Source: Firmicutes bacterium UBA1702
Lineage (GTDB): Bacteria > Bacillota > Clostridia > Peptostreptococcales > Anaerovoracaceae
Direction of reading: 5' to 3'
Length of the DNA stretch: 64,000 nt
Assembly (NCBI GenBank): GCA_002320005.1
Contig: DCJK01000022.1
Location: 1-64,000, forward strand
In this document: piece by piece, positions 51,751-59,772 of the stretch
How positions within the stretch are numbered: the first letter of the stretch is position 1
Layout: every line of letters begins with the position of its first letter
Notes under the pieces: generated by a model
The model's input: only the letters and a program-made list of their open reading frames with translations
Told to the model about the DNA's origin: nothing
Database searches by the model: none
Position numbers and translations under genes: made by a program

Positions 51751-53181
51751 ACTTATGTCACCGGAAATAAACAATGCCAGCGATATAAGCGCCATAAGAA
51801 TTAATATGACAAAAGCCACGCGGTCGACTGTGGCAGGAAAGATCTTTTCTCCCAGCTCACGGCGTGCCTTTATATACAGGAAAGTCCCCGGTGCATATAG
51901 CAGGGCAGATATGAGAAGGTTGGTCAGACTTCCGGCATAAAGCATCCATACTCCGTATAGGGATCCGGCAATGGTATAGAGCCATATAAGAAAACGTCTG
52001 AACTTTCCCGAATCTTCCATGCCTTCACCGGCTGTTGTTATTTTCAGACAATAAAAAGCCGAAAGCGCATACGGGACCATAATGGCACTTGTGGATAGCG
52101 TATAGCACAGCTGATAGGTTGCGCTGTTAAAATAAATTATAATAAGAAAAAGCTGGGTGACTACCGTGGTGATGATAACTCCTCCCACGGGAGCACCTTT
52201 TTTGTTTTGTCTGGTAAAGCTTTCGGGGAAGCATTGCTGCAAAGCGGGGGCGTATATGCTGTCCACACATAAAATAGTGTAGGTAAAAAGAGCACCGCCT
52301 ACGGATATAATTACACCGATATTGACAAGAGCAGCACCCCATGGGCCGACAACATATTCCAGAACACCTGCCATAGGGGGATTGCCCAGAGAGGCCAGCT
52401 GCTCTGTAGTCATTACTCCCATGCTGAGTATAGAAATAAGGACGTAGAGAACAAAGAGAAACAGAAATGAAAGGACGGTCGCCTTTCCGGCTGTAGCGGT
52501 GCTTTTTGCTCTGCCTGATATGACGACTGCACCTTCTATGCCGATAAATACCCAGACCGTAGTGTAAACTGTGGATTTTATCTGCGCCATTAGAGGCAGG
52601 CTGCCGGCGCCGCCTGTCATATTAGAGGTAAATATATCCCAGTCGAAAGCCCCTGCCAGAATGATAGCTGCAATCATTACGCCTATTGGAATTACCTTGG
52701 CGATTACCACTACTGTATTTATAGCAATGGCTTCATTGACACCCCTGAGGACGAGAACTCCGAACAGCCACACCATTACTGAGCCGAGAATTACTGATAT
52801 ACCGTTGGAACCGCTTCCGAAAACGGGGAAAAAATTGCCAAGTGATGCAAAAAAGAGAGTTATGAAAGAAATATTGCCCAGGAGAGCGCTGAGCCAGAAG
52901 CCCCAGGCTGAGTTAAATCCTATATACTCTCCGAAGCCGTATTTTGCATAACTGTACAGACCGCTGGTGAGTTCAGGCTTTACAACGCTTAGCCTGAAAA
53001 AACAGAGAGTCAGTGTAAACATGCCGACGCCGCTGATTGCCCACCCTATGAGAACTGCCAGAGGATAGGCACCTCCTGCTGCAAAATCTCCGGAAAGGCT
53101 GAAAGCACCGCTGGCCAGAGTCGCTCCGATGGCAAACATGGTAATTTTGCCGAGACCCAGACCTTCTCCTTTTTCACTCAT
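51745..53181 (-). CDS. Basic amino acid/polyamine antiporter, APA family (ArcD/CadB-like)
   Basis: 478 residues, 12-13 membrane helices of the APC superfamily. KITMFAIGATLASGAFSLSG, VVKPELTSGLYSYAKYGFGE and YIGFNSAWGFWLSALLGNIS closely follow the arginine/ornithine and lysine antiporter pattern. Exchanges a basic amino acid with its product across the membrane. Start ATG follows TTGGAGG. It is downstream of nhaC on the same strand, separated by a hairpin with a T-run, so part of its expression may come from the sigma-54 promoter of nhaC. Confidence 0.9.
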   Translation of the reverse strand: MSEKGEGLGLGKITMFAIGATLASGAFSLSGDFAAGGAYPLAVLIGWAISGVGMFTLTLCFFRLSVVKPELTSGLYSYAKYGFGEYIGFNSAWGFWLSALLGNISFITLFFASLGNFFPVFGSGSNGISVILGSVMVWLFGVLVLRGVNEAIAINTVVVIAKVIPIGVMIAAIILAGAFDWDIFTSNMTGGAGSLPLMAQIKSTVYTTVWVFIGIEGAVVISGRAKSTATAGKATVLSFLFLFVLYVLISILSMGVMTTEQLASLGNPPMAGVLEYVVGPWGAALVNIGVIISVGGALFTYTILCVDSIYAPALQQCFPESFTRQNKKGAPVGGVIITTVVTQLFLIIIYFNSATYQLCYTLSTSAIMVPYALSAFYCLKITTAGEGMEDSGKFRRFLIWLYTIAGSLYGVWMLYAGSLTNLLISALLYAPGTFLYIKARRELGEKIFPATVDRVAFVILILMALISLALFISGDISL

Positions 53182-53202
53182 AAAATACCTCCAAGATGTA
53201 CA

Positions 53203-53235
53203 TAAAAAATAAGAGAGCATGTAACCATGCTCTCT
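53203..53235 (-). terminator. Terminator between nhaC and the APA antiporter
   Basis: On the minus strand AGAGAGCATG-GTTA-CATGCTCTCT is followed by TTATTTTTTATG. A good intrinsic terminator that would limit, but perhaps not abolish, read-through into the antiporter gene. No convincing separate promoter was found for that gene. Confidence 0.75.
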
Positions 53236-53281
53236 ATATTATCAGCAGATTTCCGTAAAAACATACGCAACAGGTAACTGT

Positions 53282-54763
53282 TTATGCGGCAGCATCTTCT
53301 TTTTTGGCTTTCTTTTTGAGTCGAACTTCCGGTTCTCTCGGTGATTTGAAGAGAGGAACGAATTTGTCCCAGCCTGTAAAGGTGAGAATGATAAGTGATA
53401 TAACTGCTATGTAAGCCATAAAGTTGTATTTGAGGAAATCTGTAGGAGCTATATCTACCAGAGGATATACTCCGGCAGCGATACCTACATAGAATGCAAG
53501 GTATACATGCCATGGAATAAGCTGTGATCCGAATACTCCCATTGCGTCTCCGAAGGTGGCGTTTCTCAGTTTGAGCCTGTACATGGCTTCTTCGCTGCCT
53601 TCTACGTTTTCTTCGGTGATTTCCTTGATAACAGGACCTATGGTTACAATCTGAGCCATTTCATCGGCAAGAGCCGCATTTCCGGCCAGACATAAAATGG
53701 CGTTCCATGTCATCAGGTGGCGAACCTTTCCGGAGCAGCGTACAACGAACTTGGCGAGAGGCTCGAAAGCTTTCATCTGCTGCATGATTCCTCCGAAAGC
53801 GGCAACCCACATCATCATTACAACAACCCAGCTTCCGGCATCTGCAAAGCCTGCGTTACATTCCTCCAGGAAGCTCATAAGACTGCCTGTAGTTCCTGCA
53901 AATTGTCCCAGAATGTATGCAGATATAAGACCGGAACCTATACATACAAATGTATTTAAACCACATATAGCAAGAGCGATTACCAGAACAAGAGGAACAA
54001 CCATATAAAGAGGAACTCCTGTAGCAATCTGATTCAGAAGTGGAATAGCTGCAGGGCGCTTTTCTTCAAGAACATCCCATACGCTTTCAGGAATCTGAGA
54101 TACTACTGCGGAGCCGTCAACGGCGTCGCCTGTCAGGTGCATAGCGCCTGCTGCAATAACGAAGCATACTGCTGCAAGGATCAGACAGCATATTGACCAC
54201 ACACCCTGATATCTGATTCTGTCAACAACTTGAACTCCCTGAATACCGGAAGATACGATGGTTGTATCAGAGATAAGACCTATATTGTCTCCAAAGCATG
54301 CTCCGCCGGCGATAGCGCAGGCAGTAAGGATAGGATCTCCACCTACGATGTGGCTCAGCCACATAAATATAGGCGCACATGCTGCGAAGGTACCCCATGA
54401 TGTTCCTGTTGCCACAGACAGGATGGCGGTACATAAGAGACCGACTACGGCAACCGTCTTTGCGGTTACACCCAGTGAAAGTGCAATATTTACTACTGCA
54501 GCTCCTACTCCGGAACTCATGAACACGCTGGCCATCGCATATGCGAACATGAGGATGAAAAGAGCCACGAGAATATTGCTTACACTTTTCATTGCTGCAT
54601 CCAGACATTGCTGGAATTTGAGTTTTTCCACCAGACGGGCGATGATTACTGCGTAGATGGCTGCAATAGGAGCAGCGGTAAGCGCATCAATCTTTGCAAT
54701 CATCAGACCTGCCAGAAGGAAAACAGGTGTGAATTTTAAAAATCCTTTTAAAAATGACTTCAT
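53282..54763 (-). CDS. nhaC: NhaC-family Na+/H+ (or Na+-coupled organic ion) antiporter
   Basis: 493 residues, about 11-12 membrane helices, basic C-terminal tail (KKKAKKEDAAA). The core motif SVATGTSWGTFAACAPIFMW and GGACFGDNIGLISDTTIVSS is diagnostic of NhaC. Family members include Na+/H+ and malate/lactate antiporters, and NhaC genes commonly accompany amino-acid fermentation clusters. Its transcription should depend on the sigma-54 promoter 37 bp upstream and the divergent activator gene. Start ATG follows TAGGAGG. Confidence 0.92.
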   Translation of the reverse strand: MKSFLKGFLKFTPVFLLAGLMIAKIDALTAAPIAAIYAVIIARLVEKLKFQQCLDAAMKSVSNILVALFILMFAYAMASVFMSSGVGAAVVNIALSLGVTAKTVAVVGLLCTAILSVATGTSWGTFAACAPIFMWLSHIVGGDPILTACAIAGGACFGDNIGLISDTTIVSSGIQGVQVVDRIRYQGVWSICCLILAAVCFVIAAGAMHLTGDAVDGSAVVSQIPESVWDVLEEKRPAAIPLLNQIATGVPLYMVVPLVLVIALAICGLNTFVCIGSGLISAYILGQFAGTTGSLMSFLEECNAGFADAGSWVVVMMMWVAAFGGIMQQMKAFEPLAKFVVRCSGKVRHLMTWNAILCLAGNAALADEMAQIVTIGPVIKEITEENVEGSEEAMYRLKLRNATFGDAMGVFGSQLIPWHVYLAFYVGIAAGVYPLVDIAPTDFLKYNFMAYIAVISLIILTFTGWDKFVPLFKSPREPEVRLKKKAKKEDAAA

Positions 54764-54799
54764 AATGTCCTCCTACAATTTATTACATTATTTATATCA

Positions 54800-54815
54800 A
54801 GCAAGGGTTGTGCCA
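54800..54815 (-). promoter_or_regulatory. Sigma-54 promoter of nhaC
   Basis: On the minus strand TGGCAC-AACCC-TTGCT matches the sigma-54 -24/-12 consensus (TGGCAC-N5-TTGCW) at every position, including invariant GG and GC. The predicted start is about 25 bp before the nhaC ATG. Confidence 0.93.
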
Positions 54816-54853
54816 ATATGAACCGGCTGATTTTAGCGGTTTTTTAGCAGTTA

Positions 54854-54871
54854 TGATTCAAAAACGGGATG
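54854..54871. promoter_or_regulatory. Putative activator site (UAS) 1
   Basis: TGATTCAAAAACGGGATG. Left half is identical to the other three copies; the right half departs from AATCA. It lies about 40 bp upstream of the nhaC -24 element. Confidence 0.65.
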
Positions 54872-54884
54872 ACATGCCATAATC

Positions 54885-54902
54885 TGATTCAAAAATAAAT
54901 CA
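54885..54902. promoter_or_regulatory. Putative activator site (UAS) 2
   Basis: TGATTCAAAAATAAATCA, a perfect TGATT-N8-AATCA dyad. It begins 31 bp after UAS 1, three helical turns, so both sites face the same side of the DNA. It ends 4 bp before the -35 of the activator's own promoter, which suggests autoregulation. Confidence 0.75.
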
Positions 54903-54906
54903 AAGG

Positions 54907-54936
54907 TTGACATATTATGGTATATCAGGCTAAAAT
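54907..54936 (+). promoter_or_regulatory. Predicted sigma-A promoter of the activator gene
   Basis: Perfect TTGACA, 18-bp spacer, TAAAAT. Divergent from the sigma-54 promoter of nhaC and adjacent to UAS 2. Confidence 0.65.
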
Positions 54937-54995
54937 GTATATATACTTAAAATAGCGAAAAAATTTACATGAACGAGAAATCAAGAGGAGCATAA

Positions 54996-57068
54996 ATGAA
55001 GTATTTTGGTATAGACAGGGTAAAGGAGCCTGTTGGAACGATTCCTTCAACAGCTTGGAGGCTTGATAATTCCCGCATGGTGGGAAGAGGCGAATTCAGA
55101 GTACGACTGAAAGTAATAAAACTGGAAGGCGATAATTTTAACCAGATATGCAGCGCCAGCGATTATAATGAACAGAAGGTAAAGGAGAAACTTCTGACCA
55201 TAGTAAGCAAAAGAGGAAAACTTCAGAATCCATACACGGAAAGCAGCGGGATCATATGCGGCACTATAGAGGAAATCGGCAGTGAATGCAGCTTGCAGGG
55301 ATTTAAAGTAGGAGATGAAATTATAAGCCTGACTTCAATTTCGGGAATACCTGTATATATTGATTCAATAAAAAAGGTTGATTACGACTACGGTGAAATA
55401 TGGTGTGATGGCTACGCCATAATGTTCGAAGCAGCACAGATAGCGCACAGGCCGGACAACGTTGATATCAGACCGCTCATGTGTGCTCTTGACGAAGAAG
55501 GAAGCCTTCTGGACGTAAAAGATGTGCTTTCCGAAAAAAGGCCTTCTAATGTTGCCATAGTGGGAAGCAATCTGGTGGAGATGATTCTCTATTCCCAGAT
55601 GGTGAATGACTACGACGAAGGCAATGTACGGCTTATTGCAGTGACAGACAGGAATATAGGCTCATATATAAAGGAAAATGAATTTATGAAAGCCTTTAAA
55701 GGCCTCGTTGAGAGAGTATATTATGTTGATATGGCCAGACCTGTGGAAAGCTTCGAAGCAATCTGTCAGGAAGAACCGGTTTCGTCAATGGATGCCATTA
55801 TAAATCTTGAAGATATTCAGGGAGCCGAAAGCATAGCAGCAATGCTGGTAAAGGATAAAGGATTCCTCTTTCACACCGGAGTAAAAAGAAACTATTTTCA
55901 GAGTCTGCTGGCCATTGACTGTCTGGGAAAAGAAGTCGTAAACTATGCTCTTGACGGATATGCTCAGGGTGTTTACGATTTCGCCATAGAACTTATAAAG
56001 AAAACAGAAGACCGCTTGAAAATAATTGATGATGTTCTTACCCACAGGCCAAAAAAAAGGCTTAAAGAGAGGGCTATGAGGAATATCAGCAAAGGGCTGG
56101 AGGTTCACCGGATAGATGATTTTATATTTATGAGCCCCGTAACAGCTGAACTGGTTGATACGGCTCTTAACGTTGCAAAATACGATTGCAATGTTATAAT
56201 TCAGGGAGAAACCGGAGTAGGAAAAGAGAAGATCCTCAACATACTTCACCAGAACAGCACGCGAAAAAGCAAGCCATGCATCAAGATAAATTGCGCGACA
56301 ATACAGGAAAATCTGGCTGAATCCGAGTTCTTCGGATATGAAAAAGGCTCTTTTACAGGAGCCAGAGACCAGGGTAAGGCAGGATACTTTGAACTGGCTA
56401 ATAACGGTACACTGTTTCTGGACGAAATAGGAAGCCTGCCCCTGGCCATGCAGTCAAAGCTTCTGCGTGTGCTGCAGGAAAATTCATATTACCGTGTAGG
56501 GGGCACAGAGCAGAAGAATGTAAACGTGAGAGTCATATGTGCAAACAATGTGCCTCTCAAAACTCTGGTTGACAGAGGCGAGTTCAGGGAAGATCTGTAC
56601 TACAGACTCAACATATGCATGATTGATGTTCCGCCTCTTCGCAGACGAAAAGAGGATGTAATCTGTCTTGCAGATGCGTTCATCAAGGAATACAGCCGTA
56701 AATACGGCATTGAAAAAAGCTTTACCATCGGGGCATTACAGAGACTTGAAGAGTATCACTGGCCGGGTAATGTAAGAGAACTTGAAAACACGGTCCACAG
56801 GCTTTATATAAGCGAAAAGGAAGACCTTATCGATGAGGGAGCGGTAGACAGCCTTCTTAACGATAGTATATACGACAATGTTGTCATAGACATAAGAAAA
56901 CAGTTCCAGAGCCGAGAGACCATTGATTTTTCGGCGGTAATAGAAGAACAGGAAAAAAAGCTCATAGCTTATGCCCTTAAAAAGGAAAAGACTACAAGAA
57001 AAGCCGCAGACTTTCTGAATCTGCCTCAGGCAACGTTAGCGCGCAAAAAAGTTAAATACGGGTTGTAA
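54996..57068 (+). CDS. Sigma-54-dependent activator with Kdd-like dehydrogenase sensor domain
   Basis: 690 residues. Residues 1-345 resemble L-erythro-3,5-diaminohexanoate dehydrogenase (Kdd) of lysine fermentation: IDRVKEPVGTIPSTAWRLDN, SKRGKLQNPYTESSGIICG, VGDEIISLTSISGIPVYID and LDGYAQGVYDFAIEL. The Rossmann glycine motif is degraded (VAIVGSNLVE near 186-195 instead of GAGxxG), so it is likely a ligand sensor rather than an enzyme. Residues 380-620 are the sigma-54 AAA+ domain: Walker A GETGVGKE at 404, GSFTGA loop at 451 (GAFTGA variant), Walker B GTLFLDEIG and the arginine finger region LYYRLN. The C-terminus is a Fis-type HTH (RKAADFLNLPQATLARKK). No PAS or receiver domain. Start follows AAGAGGAG. 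Confidence 0.92.
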   Translation: MKYFGIDRVKEPVGTIPSTAWRLDNSRMVGRGEFRVRLKVIKLEGDNFNQICSASDYNEQKVKEKLLTIVSKRGKLQNPYTESSGIICGTIEEIGSECSLQGFKVGDEIISLTSISGIPVYIDSIKKVDYDYGEIWCDGYAIMFEAAQIAHRPDNVDIRPLMCALDEEGSLLDVKDVLSEKRPSNVAIVGSNLVEMILYSQMVNDYDEGNVRLIAVTDRNIGSYIKENEFMKAFKGLVERVYYVDMARPVESFEAICQEEPVSSMDAIINLEDIQGAESIAAMLVKDKGFLFHTGVKRNYFQSLLAIDCLGKEVVNYALDGYAQGVYDFAIELIKKTEDRLKIIDDVLTHRPKKRLKERAMRNISKGLEVHRIDDFIFMSPVTAELVDTALNVAKYDCNVIIQGETGVGKEKILNILHQNSTRKSKPCIKINCATIQENLAESEFFGYEKGSFTGARDQGKAGYFELANNGTLFLDEIGSLPLAMQSKLLRVLQENSYYRVGGTEQKNVNVRVICANNVPLKTLVDRGEFREDLYYRLNICMIDVPPLRRRKEDVICLADAFIKEYSRKYGIEKSFTIGALQRLEEYHWPGNVRELENTVHRLYISEKEDLIDEGAVDSLLNDSIYDNVVIDIRKQFQSRETIDFSAVIEEQEKKLIAYALKKEKTTRKAADFLNLPQATLARKKVKYGL

Positions 57069-57087
57069 AAATTGCAATAACAAAATG

Positions 57088-57114
57088 AAAAGCAGAGCGG
57101 TAAGCTCTGCTTTT
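57088..57114. terminator. Bidirectional terminator between the activator and the 79-aa gene
   Basis: AAAAGCAGAGC-GGTAA-GCTCTGCTTTT has T-runs on either strand and serves both convergent genes. Confidence 0.85.
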
Positions 57115-57173
57115 GCACTATGTTTTATTGTGATGTGTGTGTTGAGGAACTTATTATAAGAATAGGTATGCAA

Positions 57174-57413
57174 TTAAGGCATTATCTTTGTCTGGTAAGT
57201 AAAGTCCTTTCCGACTTCCTTCATTGTTTCAAGACCTGCGATAATGGTTGCTTTGATTTCGTCCTCTGTGAAATCAACTTTTTCTCTTTCAGCGAAAGCT
57301 CTCATTGAAGTAGCGAGTACTTCCTCAGTAATATTGTCTGTTTCCATTGCGTTGACATTAACTTCTGTTACGGCTTCGTTGAAAGCTTTGTCTAATAATT
57401 CTTTCTTACTCAT
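57174..57413 (-). CDS. 79-residue protein of unknown function under sigma-54 control
   Basis: Not recognised. Small, acidic, predicted all-helical, with no signal peptide, membrane segment or cysteine. Begins MSKKELLDKAFNEAVTEV; the centre has EEVLATSMRAFAEREKVDF and the end ETMKEVGKDFTYQTKIMP. A good ribosome site (CAGGAGG) precedes ATG, and a perfect sigma-54 promoter with two activator-type sites lies upstream, so it is a real, regulated gene in the same regulon as nhaC. A small adaptor or modulator is one possibility. Confidence 0.8.
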   Translation of the reverse strand: MSKKELLDKAFNEAVTEVNVNAMETDNITEEVLATSMRAFAEREKVDFTEDEIKATIIAGLETMKEVGKDFTYQTKIMP

Positions 57414-57478
57414 TTTGATACCTCCTGATATTATGATATATATCTTTAAGCTAATACATCTTTTACGCCTATGTATTA

Positions 57479-57494
57479 TGCAAATGACGTGCCA
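57479..57494 (-). promoter_or_regulatory. Sigma-54 promoter of the 79-aa gene
   Basis: On the minus strand TGGCAC-GTCAT-TTGCA, a complete match to the -24/-12 consensus, about 65 bp upstream of the ATG. Confidence 0.93.
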
Positions 57495-57503
57495 AAAAAT
57501 TCT

Positions 57504-57547
57504 AAAAGGTCAAAAACGGCTTATTTCAAACGTTTTTGACCTTTTTT
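57504..57547. terminator. Perfect 15-bp hairpin, probable pyrR terminator
   Basis: AAAAGGTCAAAAACG pairs with CGTTTTTGACCTTTT without mismatch. It lies between the sigma-54 promoter and its upstream sites, in the path of read-through from pyrR on the minus strand. It would stop leakage into the 79-aa gene while leaving DNA looping possible. Confidence 0.7.
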
Positions 57548-57568
57548 AACGAAGCTTTCTAGTAAATA

Positions 57569-57586
57569 TGATTCAAAAATGGAATA
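57569..57586. promoter_or_regulatory. Putative activator site (UAS) 3
   Basis: TGATTCAAAAATGGAATA. Identical in its first 12 bases to UAS 2. It is about 75 bp upstream of the -24 element of the 79-aa gene. Confidence 0.65.
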
Positions 57587-57601
57587 AAAATTCTGAAATT
57601 T

Positions 57602-57619
57602 TGATTCATTTTGTAATCA
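57602..57619. promoter_or_regulatory. Putative activator site (UAS) 4
   Basis: TGATTCATTTTGTAATCA, a perfect TGATT-N8-AATCA dyad, 33 bp from UAS 3. The two-site spacing of about three turns repeats that at UAS 1/2. Confidence 0.75.
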
Positions 57620-57638
57620 AACAAAAAGGACAGTCCGG

Positions 57639-58175
57639 TTAATCGTTGTAGAGCTCGACGTTTTCTTCTCCATCAATTTCCATAACATGGACTGCTACAG
57701 TCTCACTTTTTGATGTCGGAACGTTTTTGCCCACATAGTCGGCACGTATGGGAAGCTCGCGATGCCCTCTGTCGATGAGAACAGCCAGCTGGATAGTTGC
57801 AGCCCTGCCATATTTTGAGGCAGCATCAAGAGCCGCTCTTGCGGTTCTTCCGGTATATAATACATCATCAACCAGAATAACGTCTTTTCCGTTTATATCA
57901 AAAGGAATATCGCTGCCGGAAATAACAGGATCAGGGCATATTTCGCTGAGATCGTCACGGTAAAGGGTGATGTCAAGATCACCTACAGGCACTTCCCTGC
58001 CTTCAATGGTTCTTATATTTCCGGCAAGAACTTTTGCAAGAGGCACACCTCTGCGTCTGATGCCCAGAAAGACTATGTTGTCCGCTCCCTGGTTTTTTTC
58101 CAGAATCTGATGAGAAATCCTTTTGAGAGCTCTGGTCATTTCTTCTGATGTCATAAGAGTTGCTTTTAATTCCAT
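57639..58175 (-). CDS. pyrR: Pyrimidine operon attenuation protein / uracil phosphoribosyltransferase PyrR
   Basis: 178 residues. PRPP motif VILVDDVLYTGRTARAALDA, plus HQILEKNQGADNIVFLGIRR and the RNA-binding basic surface. Binds UMP and the anti-antiterminator loop of pyr leaders. A matching PyrR-binding hairpin and terminator are seen upstream of the adjacent uraA, so it is autoregulated. No pyr biosynthesis genes follow in this window. Confidence 0.95.
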   Translation of the reverse strand: MELKATLMTSEEMTRALKRISHQILEKNQGADNIVFLGIRRRGVPLAKVLAGNIRTIEGREVPVGDLDITLYRDDLSEICPDPVISGSDIPFDINGKDVILVDDVLYTGRTARAALDAASKYGRAATIQLAVLIDRGHRELPIRADYVGKNVPTSKSETVAVHVMEIDGEENVELYND

Positions 58176-58209
58176 TTTGAACTCCTTTGATTTAACGGAC
58201 CCATAAGGC

Positions 58210-59517
58210 TTACAGCTTATATGTCTGGAACTTGTCGTTTTCTTCGTTTACATCTTCCTTAAATTCGTATTCATTACCCGGAAGGACTGCATTGGCAATT
58301 ATTCCTACGATGGACGCAATAGCAAGGCCGGAAAGGGTAAAGGATGCTCCCAGTACATGGAAAGTGATTCCGCCCAGTGAGTTGAAGCCCAAGGCGCATA
58401 CAAGAATCAGCGCAGCTATTATTGTGTTTCTGCTGCGTGTGAAGTCGACATGGTTTTCTACGACGTTTCTGATACCAATGGCAGAAATCATTCCGTAAAG
58501 TATAAAAGAGATTCCCCCGATGGTGGCAGCCGGAATACATTCTATAACAAAAGCAACTTTTGGAATGCATGCAAGAGCGATGGCGAAAACAGCAGCAATT
58601 CTCATTACCTTAGGGTCGTAAACCTTGGTCAGAGCCAGAACTCCTGTATTTTCGCCGTAGGTTGTATTGGCAGGTGCGCCGAAAGCCGAAGCCAGGCATG
58701 TGGCCAGACCGTCACCAAGAAGCGTTCTGTGAAGTCCCGGGTTTGCAATGTAGTTTTTTCCGGTGGTTGCACCGATGGCGGAAATATCACCTATATGCTC
58801 CATCATGGTTGCCAGAGCAATAGGCATTATGGTGATTATTGCGCTTAAATCAAATTTCATAAGCATGAATTCAGGAAGACCGAGAATCGGTTCATTGCTG
58901 ATTCCGGTAAAGTCAACTTCGCCCATGAAAATAGCGACGATGTAGGAAACCGCAACACCGATGAGAATAGGGACAATTTTGGCCATACCTTTGCCCCATA
59001 TATTGAATACTATTACTGTCACCAGAGCTACAAGAGCAATAAACCAGTTGGTGGCACAGTTATTGATGGCTGAAGGAGCCAGTATAAGGCCTATGGAAAT
59101 AATGATAGGTCCGGTTACTACCGGTGGGAAAAAGCGCATTACTTTCTTTGCTCCGAAGCCTTTGATCAGTGCGGACATTACAAGATAAACAAGTCCTGCA
59201 CAGAAAACACCGCCACAAGCATATGGAAGCATCTCAACATTGGGAGAGCCGTCCTTGAGAAGAGGTGCCACTGCGGCGTATCCTCCGAGAAAGGCAAAGG
59301 AAGAGCCAAGGAATGCAGGCACCTGACCCTTGGTGATCAGATGGAACAGCAGGGTTCCAAGGCCTGCCATAAGTAGGGTGGTGGCAATGGGAAGTCCGGT
59401 AAGAATAGGAACCAGCACTGTTGCACCAAACATGGCAAAAGTATGCTGAAGTCCGAGAATGATGGTTTTTCCTGTGCCAAGAGTACGCACATCGGTAATT
59501 GGGTCGTGGTTGTTCAT
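58210..59517 (-). CDS. uraA: Uracil permease, NCS2 family
   Basis: 435 residues, about 12-14 membrane segments. ILGLQHTFAMFGATVLVPIL near the start, QVPAFLGSSFAFLGGYAAVA and FGAPANTTYGENTGVLALTK (the substrate-binding half-helices) identify a UraA/PyrP uracil-H+ symporter. The ATG behind AAGGAGG is used, well inside a longer frame that includes the attenuator. First gene of a uraA-pyrR operon. Confidence 0.95.
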   Translation of the reverse strand: MNNHDPITDVRTLGTGKTIILGLQHTFAMFGATVLVPILTGLPIATTLLMAGLGTLLFHLITKGQVPAFLGSSFAFLGGYAAVAPLLKDGSPNVEMLPYACGGVFCAGLVYLVMSALIKGFGAKKVMRFFPPVVTGPIIISIGLILAPSAINNCATNWFIALVALVTVIVFNIWGKGMAKIVPILIGVAVSYIVAIFMGEVDFTGISNEPILGLPEFMLMKFDLSAIITIMPIALATMMEHIGDISAIGATTGKNYIANPGLHRTLLGDGLATCLASAFGAPANTTYGENTGVLALTKVYDPKVMRIAAVFAIALACIPKVAFVIECIPAATIGGISFILYGMISAIGIRNVVENHVDFTRSRNTIIAALILVCALGFNSLGGITFHVLGASFTLSGLAIASIVGIIANAVLPGNEYEFKEDVNEENDKFQTYKL

Positions 59518-59592
59518 TTGAATTTCCTCCTTGAAGTAGTTGAAGGAACATCTCCGGTTCTGGGTGAAAGTCATTGAAAATTCGGCAGACAT

Positions 59593-59621
59593 AAAAAACA
59601 GTCCTGCCGACAGACAAGACT
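59593..59621 (-). terminator. Attenuator terminator upstream of uraA
   Basis: On the minus strand AGTCTTGTC-TGTC-GGCAGGACT (nine pairs with G-U) is followed by GTTTTTT, in the leader before uraA. TCGGCAG in its 3' part can instead pair with CTGCCGA downstream, giving an alternative structure. Confidence 0.75.
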
Positions 59622-59644
59622 TTACCATACAAAACTCATATTAC

Positions 59645-59672
59645 AATCTTGCCGGTCTCTCTGTACCGATTT
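59645..59672 (-). promoter_or_regulatory. PyrR-binding RNA hairpin in the uraA leader
   Basis: On the minus strand CGGT-ACAGAGAG-ACCG forms a stem with the purine-rich loop CAGAGAG followed by GCAAGA, the pattern of the PyrR-binding loop. It lies between promoter and terminator, as required for PyrR attenuation. Confidence 0.75.
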
Positions 59673-59693
59673 AAAGATGTTCTTTTCGCAAAA

Positions 59694-59722
59694 ATTATAT
59701 AACCAGTGTGGATTTTTGTCAA
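59694..59722 (-). promoter_or_regulatory. Promoter of uraA-pyrR
   Basis: On the minus strand perfect TTGACA, 17-bp spacer and perfect TATAAT. Initiation would be about 175 bp before the uraA start, leaving the attenuator in the leader. Confidence 0.85.
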
Positions 59723-59772
59723 TATTAAATGTATAATAATAAAGACACAACAGTTTCAGGAGGAGAGATTTA

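Noticed and set aside
59051..59066. TGGCAC-AGTTA-TTGAT, a sigma-54-like match
   Set aside because: The invariant GC of the -12 element is GA, and the site lies inside uraA on the non-coding strand.
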